From NCBI RefSeq assembly GCF_003950295.1, contig NZ_RHNP01000026.1:1-42352 (forward strand): a DNA stretch of 42,352 nt, given 5' to 3'. Shown one piece after another: positions 16,946 through 24,613 of the stretch. The notes below the pieces were generated by a model that was not told where the DNA came from, did no database searches, and saw only the letters and a list, made by a program, of their open reading frames with translations. Every line of letters starts with the position of its first letter. Position 1 is the first letter of the stretch. The position numbers and the translations under genes are program-made. This DNA is from Loigolactobacillus iwatensis (GTDB lineage: Bacteria; Bacillota; Bacilli; Lactobacillales; Lactobacillaceae).

Positions 16946-17917
16946 TTATTGATAATAAACTTTAGTGACTTCTCCTGAACTAATTGTCCGTTGGCCAGTA
17001 GTTGTTTGTAACAGGAGCTCACCGTGATTGTTAATGCCGGTGACTAGTCCGCTAAGCTGTTCATTGCCTTGTTTGAGCGTTACTTGTTTACCAGTTAAAA
17101 ACGAATTTTCACGATAATCAGTTAGAAAATGGCCCGCAGGATAATTAGGATAAATCGTGAAAAATTGCGTTAGGATTTCGGCAATTAACTGATTACGCGT
17201 TGTTGTGGGCTTTGTTGTAAATAAGGCGCCGACTTTGTTTTGTAAGTTACCATCCAGTGGTGTATCTGGTGCCGCAAAATCTAAGCCGATTCCGATAATA
17301 ACGTCAGTAATGTGCTGTGTTTCAAAGTCGGTGACCGCTTCTGACAAAATACCACAGATCTTTTTATCATTTAAGTAAAGGTCATTCACCCATTTGATTT
17401 TAGTTTTAATGCCGGTTGTCAGTTTGATTGCTCGAAAAACGGCAACGGCAGTGGCGGTTGTTAGTAAACCAACGTCGGTTAACTGAGTTGTCGGTTTGAG
17501 AAGTAAACTAAGGTAAATTCCAGAGTTCTTTGGAGAAATAAATGGCCGGCCATAACGCCCATAGCCACGTGTCTGTTGATTGGCAATTAAAACTTGGGGC
17601 ACGTCATTGCGCTGGGCCGCAAGCTCTTTTGCTTTTTGATTAGTGGAAGCAAGAGTGGGATAAACACTTAACGGCAGTGTTTGCAGTTCATTTGGTAAAA
17701 AATGCTGAATAGCAGTTTTACTAAGTAGGTCATTTTCCACGTAGCGGTAACCAAATTGGGCCTTGCTTTCAATTAAGTAGCCGTCCTTTTTAAGTTGCTG
17801 AATGGCCTTCCAAATAGCAGTTCGTGAAAGGTTAAGCCGTTGAGCTAAAATTTCACCGGAAATAAATTGATCACTGGCCGTTATAAGTTCTTGAAGCAGA
17901 CGTTCTTTAGTTGACAT
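16946..17917 (-). CDS. birA: Bifunctional biotin-[acetyl-CoA-carboxylase] ligase and biotin repressor
   Basis: Group II biotin protein ligase, 323 residues. It loads biotin onto acetyl-CoA carboxylase and represses biotin uptake. The winged helix is at about 17-60 (LAQRLNLSRTAIWKAIQQLK). The ligase has RGYGRYGRPF in place of the common GRGRxGR loop, KWVNDLYLNDKKICGIL with the conserved Lys, and an SH3-like C-terminal domain with GINNHGELLL. The ATG follows GAAGGACT. Right upstream is a BirA-type operator, so the birA-bioY operon is probably self-controlled by biotin status. No biotin synthesis genes are seen in the window, suggesting reliance on uptake. Confidence 0.95.
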   Translation of the reverse strand: MSTKERLLQELITASDQFISGEILAQRLNLSRTAIWKAIQQLKKDGYLIESKAQFGYRYVENDLLSKTAIQHFLPNELQTLPLSVYPTLASTNQKAKELAAQRNDVPQVLIANQQTRGYGRYGRPFISPKNSGIYLSLLLKPTTQLTDVGLLTTATAVAVFRAIKLTTGIKTKIKWVNDLYLNDKKICGILSEAVTDFETQHITDVIIGIGLDFAAPDTPLDGNLQNKVGALFTTKPTTTRNQLIAEILTQFFTIYPNYPAGHFLTDYRENSFLTGKQVTLKQGNEQLSGLVTGINNHGELLLQTTTGQRTISSGEVTKVYYQ

Positions 17918-17937
17918 TTTTATCAGTCCTTCAATTC

Positions 17938-17968
17938 TTGTTAACCATATTAAATTAGTGGTTAACAG
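17938..17968 (-). promoter_or_regulatory. BirA operator upstream of birA-bioY
   Basis: The inverted repeat TTGTTAACC (17938-17946), a 13-bp spacer and GGTTAACAG (17960-17968) matches the Gram-positive BirA box TTGTTAAC-N15-GTTAACAA with one mismatch. It lies 21-51 bp upstream of the birA ATG, over the likely promoter. Confidence 0.85.
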
Positions 17969-18125
17969 GATGATAACTTAATTAATTATAAAATGCTAGC
18001 TAAAATGATAGAGAAATATCATTTTGTTTTCGTGGGCGTATTAAATTTAGATTACGAATGGGTCAAAAGTAATTTTTTGATTAGAAAGCATGTTAAGCTT
18101 AAGTTATTAAAAGGGAGGTAATGTT

Positions 18126-18374
18126 GTGACCTGGGAGCATTTTTTGGAACATCGTGTTGACGACCAAAAAGGTGATGGGCACAGTGTGACCGTTGACGTG
18201 CCAAATGCTAAAGAACAGTTGACACTAAAGATTGACGCTGATGTGTACGAGACTTTGGCAAAAGAGAACGGCAAACTGGAGCAACTGGTGAAGCACTTAT
18301 TAAGTCGTCACCGGAAGCAAACCACAAAAGAGACCATTGTAATCAATAAGCGTAATCTTCGGATTTTCCTTTAA
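18126..18374 (+). CDS. Hypothetical protein, 82 aa, GTG start
   Basis: I do not recognise it. The first half is predicted beta-rich and acidic (SVTVDVPNAKEQLTLKIDAD). The middle looks helical (VYETLAKENGKLEQLVKHLL), and the end is basic (SRHRKQTTKE...NKRNLRIFL). A DNA- or protein-binding role is possible but unsupported. AGGGAGG ends 7 nt before the GTG at 18126. The ATG five bases upstream is in another frame and closes at once. It has its own terminator at 18432. Confidence 0.7.
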   Translation: MTWEHFLEHRVDDQKGDGHSVTVDVPNAKEQLTLKIDADVYETLAKENGKLEQLVKHLLSRHRKQTTKETIVINKRNLRIFL

Positions 18375-18431
18375 ACTTTGCGTATGGTTAAAAGAGCAGA
18401 AGAAGGTATAATCGCTATTGATTAACAAGAG

Positions 18432-18469
18432 TGCCGCAGACAAGTAATAGCTTAGTTGCGGCATTTTTT
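18432..18469 (+). terminator. Terminator after the 82-aa gene
   Basis: TGCCGCA (18432-18438) pairs with TGCGGCA (18457-18463), with AAG/CTT continuing the stem inside, followed by TTTTTTC. Confidence 0.75.
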
Positions 18470-18538
18470 CTCGTTTGGAATCCGTTTATCAAAACCCATT
18501 GTCGAGTAATAACATTCTTTAATGAATTACCTAATTAA

Positions 18539-18571
18539 CTTAGCCGATTGTAAATTGCTAAGCTTTTTTTT
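18539..18571 (+). terminator. Weak hairpin with T-run upstream of the ASCH gene
   Basis: CTTAGC (18539-18544) and GCTAAG (18557-18562) are followed by eight T. It is only 37 bp before the ASCH gene, so it could be read-through control or an attenuator rather than the end of a unit. Confidence 0.4.
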
Positions 18572-18607
18572 ATAATTAAATTAGTTTAAAGATTGTGGAG
18601 GTAAAGG

Positions 18608-19066
18608 ATGAATAATGAATCGGCGCAAAAAATGTGGGCAGCCTTTGTGGAAGAACATCCGGAGATCACGGCTACCTATGATGTCTGGTCTTTCGGCAGT
18701 ACAGCTGAATCTGCTGATCAGTTGGCACGGTTAGTGATCGCCCATCAAAAAACTGCGACGACTTCGAATTATGCACTGTATCGGCTAACTAATGAGCCAG
18801 TGCCAACTGTGGGGCGCTATAGTGTTATTTTAGATGGTCATCAACAAGCAGTTGCCATTATTCGAACAACGGCTATTCAAGTACTTCCATTTGGGGATGT
18901 TGGTGTTGATCAGGCCTACGCTGAAGGTGAAGGCGATCAAACAATTGCTTACTGGCGAAATATTCACCGCAAAGTATTTACCGATGAGTTGGCCGCCGTT
19001 CAAAAAACGTTTACGGATCAATCATTAGTTTTACTGGAACGATTTGCGTTACTTTTTCATGATTAG
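18608..19066 (+). CDS. ASCH domain protein
   Basis: 152 residues, soluble. The ASC-1 homology (ASCH) domain covers about 25-150 and shows GRYSVILDGHQQAVAIIRTT at about 75-94, then PFGDVGVDQAYAEGEGDQ and AYWRNIHRKVF, the typical C-terminal half. ASCH proteins have a PUA-like fold and are thought to bind RNA or modified nucleosides (E. coli YqfB is an N4-acetylcytidine amidohydrolase). The specific role here is unknown. The N-terminal helix MWAAFVEEHPEI is also common in the family. The ATG follows GGAGGTAAAGG. Confidence 0.87.
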   Translation: MNNESAQKMWAAFVEEHPEITATYDVWSFGSTAESADQLARLVIAHQKTATTSNYALYRLTNEPVPTVGRYSVILDGHQQAVAIIRTTAIQVLPFGDVGVDQAYAEGEGDQTIAYWRNIHRKVFTDELAAVQKTFTDQSLVLLERFALLFHD

Positions 19067-19089
19067 GTGTATTTGAAAAGTTATTCAGG
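19067..19089 (+). repeat. Partial copy of an intergenic repeat
   Basis: The sequence GTGTATTTGAAAAGTTATTC directly after the ASCH stop resembles the 5' ends of the elements at 21946 and 29841. The rest of the 197-bp gap up to 19263 is AT-rich, with nothing clear besides the next ribosome site. Confidence 0.35.
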
Positions 19090-19263
19090 CACTTGCATTT
19101 TTCACCGGCTATTTATAAATTATTTTTTGATTTTTTCGATGGATTACATAATAAAAACAACAACTGCTAGTAATGACAAACTCAGTGGGTTAGAATAATA
19201 CTAAATTTAGATTATTTTTGTACCAGCACCGAGTAGACATTAGAGAAATTAGGAGGATGTTTA

Positions 19264-19443
19264 ATGCATTATGAAAGTAAGGTCTTCACGACTTATGCTC
19301 AAGAACTTGAGCACCGTTTAAACAAGGTATTGGCTGACATTAGCGATAATAACCACGAGTTGGTCGATGTTAAGTTAACACCGATTAAAAATGATGATAG
19401 CATTGATACTGATATGATTTTGGTTGTTGTTATTTCGCGTTAA
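19264..19443 (+). CDS. Small Cse60/DUF2758-like protein, 59 aa
   Basis: The open frame runs ATG 19264 to TAA 19441-19443, with AGGAGG 8 nt upstream. The product begins MHYESKVFTTYAQELEHRLN and ends MILVVVISR. The layout, with a helix after a short strand, then ELVDVKLTPI and a final beta strand, resembles the small Cse60-like family (named after a sporulation gene but common in non-sporulating lactobacilli). Function unknown. Codon use and the strong ribosome site make it a real gene despite its size, and it is followed at once by a terminator. Confidence 0.75.
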   Translation: MHYESKVFTTYAQELEHRLNKVLADISDNNHELVDVKLTPIKNDDSIDTDMILVVVISR

Positions 19444-19448
19444 CATTT

Positions 19449-19522
19449 AAAAAAGAGGTTGTGAAGTGCCCCGGTATTAGATTTTAGTCCAATACCGGAG
19501 AGTCACTTTACGGCCTCTTTTT
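19449..19522. terminator. Long bidirectional terminator
   Basis: The outer arms AAAAAGAGGTTGTGAAGTG and its partner at 19504-19522 pair with G-U help, and the inner CCGGTATT/AATACCGG continues the stem. T-runs lie on both sides. It ends the 59-aa gene and may end pepV, which stops 110 bp away on the other strand. Confidence 0.85.
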
Positions 19523-19632
19523 GTTTCCAAATATTATTCTAGAACGTGTGCCAAAAGTTTGGGCTCACAGCGAAACTTAACCTAATGATCTCCGGTCCAG
19601 CTTCAATTTTATCAAAAAATATAAATTAAAAT

Positions 19633-21036
19633 TTACCGCGCCAGCTCGTAAATGGCCTCAGCGTAGATGGCGGTTGCCCGTAAAAGGTCAGTTAATGGCA
19701 GATACTCGTCAGGTTGGTGCATGACATTCTCACGATTTGGGAATAACGCACCAAAAGCAACACCACGTTTGAGCAGGCGTCCATAAGTACCACCACCAAC
19801 GATCTGTTCATGTCCCTTTTCACCAGTTTGTTTTTCGTAAACTTTTAGTAGTGTTTGGACTAACGGATCGCTAGCAGGAACATAATGGGGCGTCATTGCG
19901 TGGCCCAATTGCTCAATCTTAACGTTAGGGTCCAGCGTTTTGGCTAAAGCAGCAATAATGGTAGCGACATCTGTTCCTTTAGGATAACGAACGTTAAGCG
20001 TGATCGTTGCCGCTTGGTTAATCACGTAGGTAAAGAGATCGGGACTGGCCGTTAAATCACCCATAACATCGTCAGTGTAAGCAATTTTAAGTAGCTTACC
20101 TCGAGAATCATTATGAAAATAGTGGGCAATTGTTTGCAAATACTGTTCACCTGCGGCATCGAAATTATATTTGGCCAAAAATTTGGCCAAATAAGTAGCG
20201 GCGTTAATGCCGTCTTTTGGTTCTTGCGAGTGGGCAACTTTACCATAAAGAGTGAGTGTCACTTGGTCAGCAGTTGGTTGATAATTGCCACTAATAGGAT
20301 TAGCGGCCAAATAAGTTTCAAAGGCGGCTTTTAAAGTTGGTGTTACCCCGGAAATCACTGCGGTAGCTGATTGGGGAACCATATTTGTCCGTAGACCACT
20401 GGTAAAGCTAGTTAAAGTTAAGTCGGCTGATTTTATTTCACTGTTAGGTGTAAAAGTTAATTTAAAATCTGTAATACCTTTTTCACCATTAATAATTGGA
20501 AATTCGGCGTCAGGTGAAAAACCAAAATCAGGTATTTTCTCTGTTTCCTGATAACGGTTTAGGCCGTACCAACCAGATTCTTCATCGGTTCCGAGAATAA
20601 AATGAACTTGTTTGGTTAATGGCAACTTAAGGTCTCGAATAATCTTTAAAGCATAATAAGCGGCCAGGGAAGGGCCTTTGTCATCACTGGTTCCGCGACC
20701 GTATAAACGACCATCCTTATGAGTTAGTTTGAAGGGGTCGCTCTGCCAGCCAGCACCAGCAGGAACAACATCCATATGACCGAAAATTCCTAAAATTTCT
20801 TTACCTGCGCCGTATTCAATTCGACCGGCAACATTAGCAATATTTTTGGTTTTGAAGTTGTCACGTTTAGCGAGGGCTAGCATTTTCAGTAAGGCATCCC
20901 TCGGACCAGGTCCTAGAGGTGCCGCTTCAGTTGCTTGCGTATCATCGCGGGCGCTATTGATTGCAACGATGTCACTTAAATCTTGCAGTAAATCCGTTTG
21001 ACGTTTTGCTACTTCTTCTTCCCAATTAATTGGCAT
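19633..21036 (-). CDS. pepV: Dipeptidase PepV, M20 family
   Basis: A cytosolic zinc dipeptidase of broad specificity, a hallmark of Lactobacillaceae proteolysis. 467 residues, the usual length. Zinc and catalytic residues match L. delbrueckii PepV: His87 and Asp89 in FGHMDVVPAG, Asp119 in GTSDDKG, Glu152-Glu153 in GTDEESG, and the last His in MHQPDEYLPL. The lid domain lies between about residues 185 and 380. The ATG follows AGGTGG. It is a single gene between converging and diverging neighbours. Confidence 0.96.
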   Translation of the reverse strand: MPINWEEEVAKRQTDLLQDLSDIVAINSARDDTQATEAAPLGPGPRDALLKMLALAKRDNFKTKNIANVAGRIEYGAGKEILGIFGHMDVVPAGAGWQSDPFKLTHKDGRLYGRGTSDDKGPSLAAYYALKIIRDLKLPLTKQVHFILGTDEESGWYGLNRYQETEKIPDFGFSPDAEFPIINGEKGITDFKLTFTPNSEIKSADLTLTSFTSGLRTNMVPQSATAVISGVTPTLKAAFETYLAANPISGNYQPTADQVTLTLYGKVAHSQEPKDGINAATYLAKFLAKYNFDAAGEQYLQTIAHYFHNDSRGKLLKIAYTDDVMGDLTASPDLFTYVINQAATITLNVRYPKGTDVATIIAALAKTLDPNVKIEQLGHAMTPHYVPASDPLVQTLLKVYEKQTGEKGHEQIVGGGTYGRLLKRGVAFGALFPNRENVMHQPDEYLPLTDLLRATAIYAEAIYELAR

Positions 21037-21284
21037 TGTGCCACCTGCTTTCTAAAAAGGTTTATTCAGTATAGCCTGAATTAACTGAACTGCCAATTAA
21101 AATGTACCTTAGATTAGAATTGCGGTAGGATTATTTCGAAGGGTTGACCAAAGAAGTGCAAGCGTATTTTTATGAAAAACATGTGATTTGGCGCTTTTAA
21201 CCACAGATTAACGTTGGAAGGGATTTTTTTAATAGTACTCGAAGCGCTACGGTTAATTAATAAAATCAGGTGAGGAATGATGAT

Positions 21285-21941
21285 ATGACAAACGAACAGA
21301 TTCAAAAATTGGCCCAGGCAACTAGGTATATGCACCAAGTATTAGATCAGGATACTACTGGGCATAGCAGTGATCACATTGAACGTGTGGTACGGTTAAC
21401 CCAACGCTTATGTCAGGATGAGGGAGTGGCCGATTATCTTGCTTTGATGGCCGCAACTTTACATGACGTTGTGGATGATAAATTATTTGCAAGCGTCGCA
21501 GAAGCACGTCAGGCACTGCAGCAATTTTTAGATAAAATTACCGTTGACGCAAAGGAACAGGCTGAACTATGGCAAATTATTGATCATATGTCTTACCGAA
21601 AAAATATTGATCAGAAACAGCAGTTATCAATTGCTGGTCAAATTGTTCAAGATGCCGATCGATTGGATGCGATTGGTGCGATTGGCATTGCCCGTACATT
21701 TTATTTTGGTGGCCATTTTGGTGAAAAAATGTACGATCCGCAATTAGCACCCCGAACTAATTTATCGGCTAGTGATTATAAAAGCGGCGAAAGCACGGTT
21801 ATTAATCATTTTTATGAAAAGCTATTACGGTTGCAAGATCAGTTGAACACAGCGGCAGCAAAGAAAATTGCGCTAAAACGTCAAACGCGAATGCTTAATT
21901 TTTTGACAGATTTTAAGGCAGAATGGGCGGCAGAGGATTAG
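21285..21941 (+). CDS. HD domain phosphohydrolase
   Basis: 218 residues, soluble. The HD motif is split in the usual way: His in SSDHIERVVRL (near residue 30), HD in AATLHDVVDD (near 65), and a last Asp in VQDADRLDAIGAIG (near 127). This matches the YedJ-like group of metal-dependent phosphohydrolases; substrate unknown. The start is the ATG at 21285 behind AGGTGAGGA. A GTG 15 bp upstream overlaps that site and is rejected. It is followed immediately by a repeat-like hairpin. Confidence 0.88.
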   Translation: MTNEQIQKLAQATRYMHQVLDQDTTGHSSDHIERVVRLTQRLCQDEGVADYLALMAATLHDVVDDKLFASVAEARQALQQFLDKITVDAKEQAELWQIIDHMSYRKNIDQKQQLSIAGQIVQDADRLDAIGAIGIARTFYFGGHFGEKMYDPQLAPRTNLSASDYKSGESTVINHFYEKLLRLQDQLNTAAAKKIALKRQTRMLNFLTDFKAEWAAED

Positions 21942-21945
21942 GAAG

Positions 21946-22056
21946 TGTTTGAAAAAGCGTCTAGGTTCTATTTTGTCTCGGTCACCACAAGAACTAGCAG
22001 GGTAAAGTTTGTCAGGTTACAACATGGCAAACACAAAAGCGTACTTTTTCAAACGC
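21946..22056 (+). repeat. Intergenic repeat with terminal inverted repeats
   Basis: The arms GTTTGAAAAAG (21947-21957) and CTTTTTCAAAC (22044-22054) pair perfectly over 11 bp. The 5' part (TTTGAAAAAGCG, AGGTTCTATTTTG) and an inner AAAGTTTGTCAG-like stretch recur at 29841. It is non-coding and lies right behind a stop codon. Confidence 0.5.
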
Positions 22057-22118
22057 GATTTAGGCGTGAAGCCTGATTAAAGGGGTAAAACGGTTTTTTT
22101 CTTGTTAACTAAAAATGA

Positions 22119-22163
22119 AAAAGCGCTGTAACAGGTCATTATTCCTTGTTGCAGCGCCTTTTT
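22119..22163. terminator. Bidirectional terminator at the arsR stop
   Basis: AAAAGCGCTGTAACA pairs with TGTTGCAGCGCCTTTT (one mismatch). On the minus strand the stem starts in the arsR stop codon and is followed by TTTTTCATTTTT. Confidence 0.8.
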
Positions 22164-22485
22164 ATTTTTCCGTTACGTGTTGAATCATCTGACCAAAAAT
22201 AGTAATGACGTGTTTATCGGCCAAAGAGTAGAAAATGATTTTACCTTCCCGACGATTTTTAACAAGGCCGGCCTGCTTCAAGATGTGCAGTTGATGTGAA
22301 ATTGAGGACTGTGACTTTGCTAACAGGGCCACAATGGTAGAAACAGGTAGTTCTTCTTCAAACAAAGTGTAAAGGATCCGAACACGCGTCTGGTCACCAA
22401 AAACTTTAAAGAGCGTTGTCATTTTTTCTAAAACGTCATCGGCAGGAACAACTAGGTGTCCTTGCGGTAGTGGTTTATCGACCAT
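22162..22485 (-). CDS. ArsR/SmtB family metal-sensing repressor
   Basis: 107 residues. The winged helix covers about 25-95, with the recognition helix AKSQSSISHQLHILKQAGLV. No cysteine is present, so the alpha-3 thiol site of ArsR/CadC is missing. The alpha-5 site is complete: Asp90, His92, His103 and Glu106 in ADKHVITIFGQMIQHVTEK, the spacing of SmtB and CzrA (Zn/Co) sensors. It is therefore probably a zinc-type sensor. Its start overlaps the stop of the GNAT gene (TAATG), and its GGAGG site lies inside the codons for Gly-Gly-Ser of that gene. No metal transporter is adjacent, so its target is not evident. Confidence 0.9.
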   Translation of the reverse strand: MVDKPLPQGHLVVPADDVLEKMTTLFKVFGDQTRVRILYTLFEEELPVSTIVALLAKSQSSISHQLHILKQAGLVKNRREGKIIFYSLADKHVITIFGQMIQHVTEK

Positions 22486-22979
22486 TACAGTGATCCTCCT
22501 AAGGGTTTAACCATATTATACCAAGTGACTTGGCCGTGGGTTGAGCTTGCAACACCGGCATTAGTGAAACCAGCCGTCTCGTAAAATGGAATTAAACGTT
22601 CTTCGCAAGTTAAAGTGATCGTTTGGCGCTCATGTGTCAAGGCGTCCTTTTCTAAGGCCTTTAAAAGTGCTCGGGCAATTCCTTGTTGGCGAAAACTAGG
22701 TGCAACGGCCAGGCCCAGGACACTTTGGTAACCACCAATTGTCGGATTAGGCTGCGTTTGGTCAAACAGGTCATCACTAATGTAAGGTTGATCGATAACT
22801 GGACCGTTAATAAAGCCCACAACTTGGGATTGGACTTCGGCAACAAAAAAAGTATCGCTGATAGTGGCAATTCGATTTTCAAAGGCCGCTTTAGTTGCGG
22901 CTTTTGCGGGACTAAAACCAGCGTGTTCAATATCCAATAATGCCGGTAGATCAGTGGAACGAACGTGACGAATTTTCAT
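22485..22979 (-). CDS. GNAT family N-acetyltransferase
   Basis: 164 residues, cytoplasmic. Acetyl-CoA site motif A is visible as LGLAVAPSFRQQGIARALLKAL (about residues 88-109; the QQGIA loop is the Q/RxxGxG/A motif). The N-terminal IRHVRSTDLPALLDIEHAGF and the C-terminal LIPFYETAGF are typical of the family. The substrate is unknown; small amines or a protein N-terminus are possible. The ATG follows AAGGAG. It sits 24 bp after the GDPD gene and overlaps arsR by one base, so the three genes are probably one transcript. Confidence 0.9.
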   Translation of the reverse strand: MKIRHVRSTDLPALLDIEHAGFSPAKAATKAAFENRIATISDTFFVAEVQSQVVGFINGPVIDQPYISDDLFDQTQPNPTIGGYQSVLGLAVAPSFRQQGIARALLKALEKDALTHERQTITLTCEERLIPFYETAGFTNAGVASSTHGQVTWYNMVKPLGGSL

Positions 22980-23003
22980 AGTTAAACTCCTTAATAATTT
23001 AAA

Positions 23004-24392
23004 TTAGTGGTGATTAAATTCATTTATAATTCTCATAAAATGGCCATTGATAACAATTGGCCTCGTCACTTGATTTAGTGCAGGTGGCTGAAGCAAGTCA
23101 ATTGATGTTAGACGCTTGGATGGTGGTAGTTTAAAGTAGTCGGCCCGTTGTGCAGTAGATTGATTGGTTAAATTGACTAAAACTTGGTTACTTTGTAGCC
23201 AGCCCTGTTGGTTAATTTGAAACCAAAGCTTATCTTTAACTACTTTAACGGCAGTGATTTTACCGCTACCACTGAATAATCGTTGACTGGTTGTTGGTGT
23301 TAACGGATTATTCCATAATTGTGGACGGTACTGATTTGGTTTTAATTGGACGTTTAAACCGAGGTAGGGATGTGCTAATTGGTAATTAGTACCGAAATTT
23401 AAGTTAACGGCGTTTACCCACCGACCATCGGTTAATTCGGCTTGGGAATAACCTGCCTTGGTAACGATTGTACTAATCTGAAGTGGCTCGCCAGCAGTTA
23501 CTGAGTTACTCTCTTGCTGGTGAATGTAGGGATTAGTCCAGGTGGCCGCAGAATAAGTTGTTGTGACAGTGGCCACCTGATTGACAATATGTTGGTGACT
23601 ACCATTTTTTGCTTGTGCGTAGGCGGCAACAGTTGCTGGGTAATTGGTCACAACACCATCAACGTTGTTAAGGGTAATTGCCGGAATTACACTGGCCGGT
23701 TCCGTCATTTCACTCCAAACGTAGATCTTTTTGTTTAAACGGTGTATTTGTTGGATAATATCGGGCGTGACGACGGTGTCCTGGAGACTAACACCAGTCA
23801 CGAATTGTAAATCGGCCATTGAAATATCTGTCAGGTCATTAGCAAGTAGTAACCGGGGAACCTTTGGGAGCAAAACGCTCATTTTTTGCAAGCTGTCAGC
23901 AGAAAATGAATGAATGATGACGCGATCTTGCATGTGGTATTGATTAATTAAAGCTGCTAGCTTGGCCTCCATATCAATTGGTTTTTGTTTATTCTTTTTG
24001 GTTTCTAAGATAAATTTGGCTTCTGGTTGGTTGGCATAATGTTCGAAGAGCTGCTGTAATGAATGAATTGGTTCACCATTAGTTTCATGGGCCTGCTGAA
24101 TTTCATTAAAAGGCGTTTTGGAGATAGCCATATTTTGACCGGTAACCCGCTTTAGATTACTATCGTGTGAAACAACTAAAACACCATCGGAACTTTCTCG
24201 TAAATCAAGTTCGCAGTAGCTTGCACTGGCAGCAAAACCATCATTAAGGCTCTGAAAAGTTTCTTCAGGGGCGGCTAATGGGTCACCGCGGTGGGCAACA
24301 ACTGTGAAGCCACTTAAGACTAGTTGGCAGCACAGTAAACTAATAATGCTAAGAACGCGCCAACTTAATTTCTTTAACACAACGAAAGTCAC
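23004..24392 (-). CDS. Membrane-anchored glycerophosphodiester phosphodiesterase with C-terminal SH3-like region
   Basis: 462 residues. An N-terminal hydrophobic segment (about 8-31, signal or anchor) puts the enzyme outside the membrane. The GDPD barrel covers about 30-255, with His34-Arg-Gly-Asp, PEET (42-45), Glu61/Asp63 in CELDLRE and His76 in VSHDSN, all catalytic or Ca-binding residues of the family. The last 190 residues are separate, beta-rich and Trp-containing (GRWVNAVNLNF, KLWFQINQQGWL). They look like two SH3-like or GW-like wall-binding units. Likely substrates are glycerophosphodiesters from lipids or teichoic acid. The start is a GTG, 4 nt after AGGA, so the exact start is uncertain. 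Confidence 0.85.
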   Translation of the reverse strand: MTFVVLKKLSWRVLSIISLLCCQLVLSGFTVVAHRGDPLAAPEETFQSLNDGFAASASYCELDLRESSDGVLVVSHDSNLKRVTGQNMAISKTPFNEIQQAHETNGEPIHSLQQLFEHYANQPEAKFILETKKNKQKPIDMEAKLAALINQYHMQDRVIIHSFSADSLQKMSVLLPKVPRLLLANDLTDISMADLQFVTGVSLQDTVVTPDIIQQIHRLNKKIYVWSEMTEPASVIPAITLNNVDGVVTNYPATVAAYAQAKNGSHQHIVNQVATVTTTYSAATWTNPYIHQQESNSVTAGEPLQISTIVTKAGYSQAELTDGRWVNAVNLNFGTNYQLAHPYLGLNVQLKPNQYRPQLWNNPLTPTTSQRLFSGSGKITAVKVVKDKLWFQINQQGWLQSNQVLVNLTNQSTAQRADYFKLPPSKRLTSIDLLQPPALNQVTRPIVINGHFMRIINEFNHH

Positions 24393-24496
24393 TCATTCCT
24401 ATCTAAAATGAAATTCTTATCAGCTTCTAGTATAGCCGATTTTGGCTAGTTTGTAAGCTTCACGACGCGGCTTAATTAAAACTTCAAAATGAGTTG

Positions 24497-24525
24497 TTGG
24501 TTCACAAAAAGATATCTTGTATACT
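24497..24525 (+). promoter_or_regulatory. Promoter of the nucleoside transporter gene
   Basis: -35 TTGGTT (24497-24502), an exact 17-bp spacer and -10 TATACT (24520-24525). The 80-nt leader that follows has no riboswitch I recognise. Confidence 0.65.
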
Positions 24526-24613
24526 AGGAATATTGTTTATCGCTAATCTTGGTCGGCTTTGGAGGTGGATTATTTAAGCGGGCCCGTTAAATCATTGAAA
24601 GAAGGGTGAGGGA

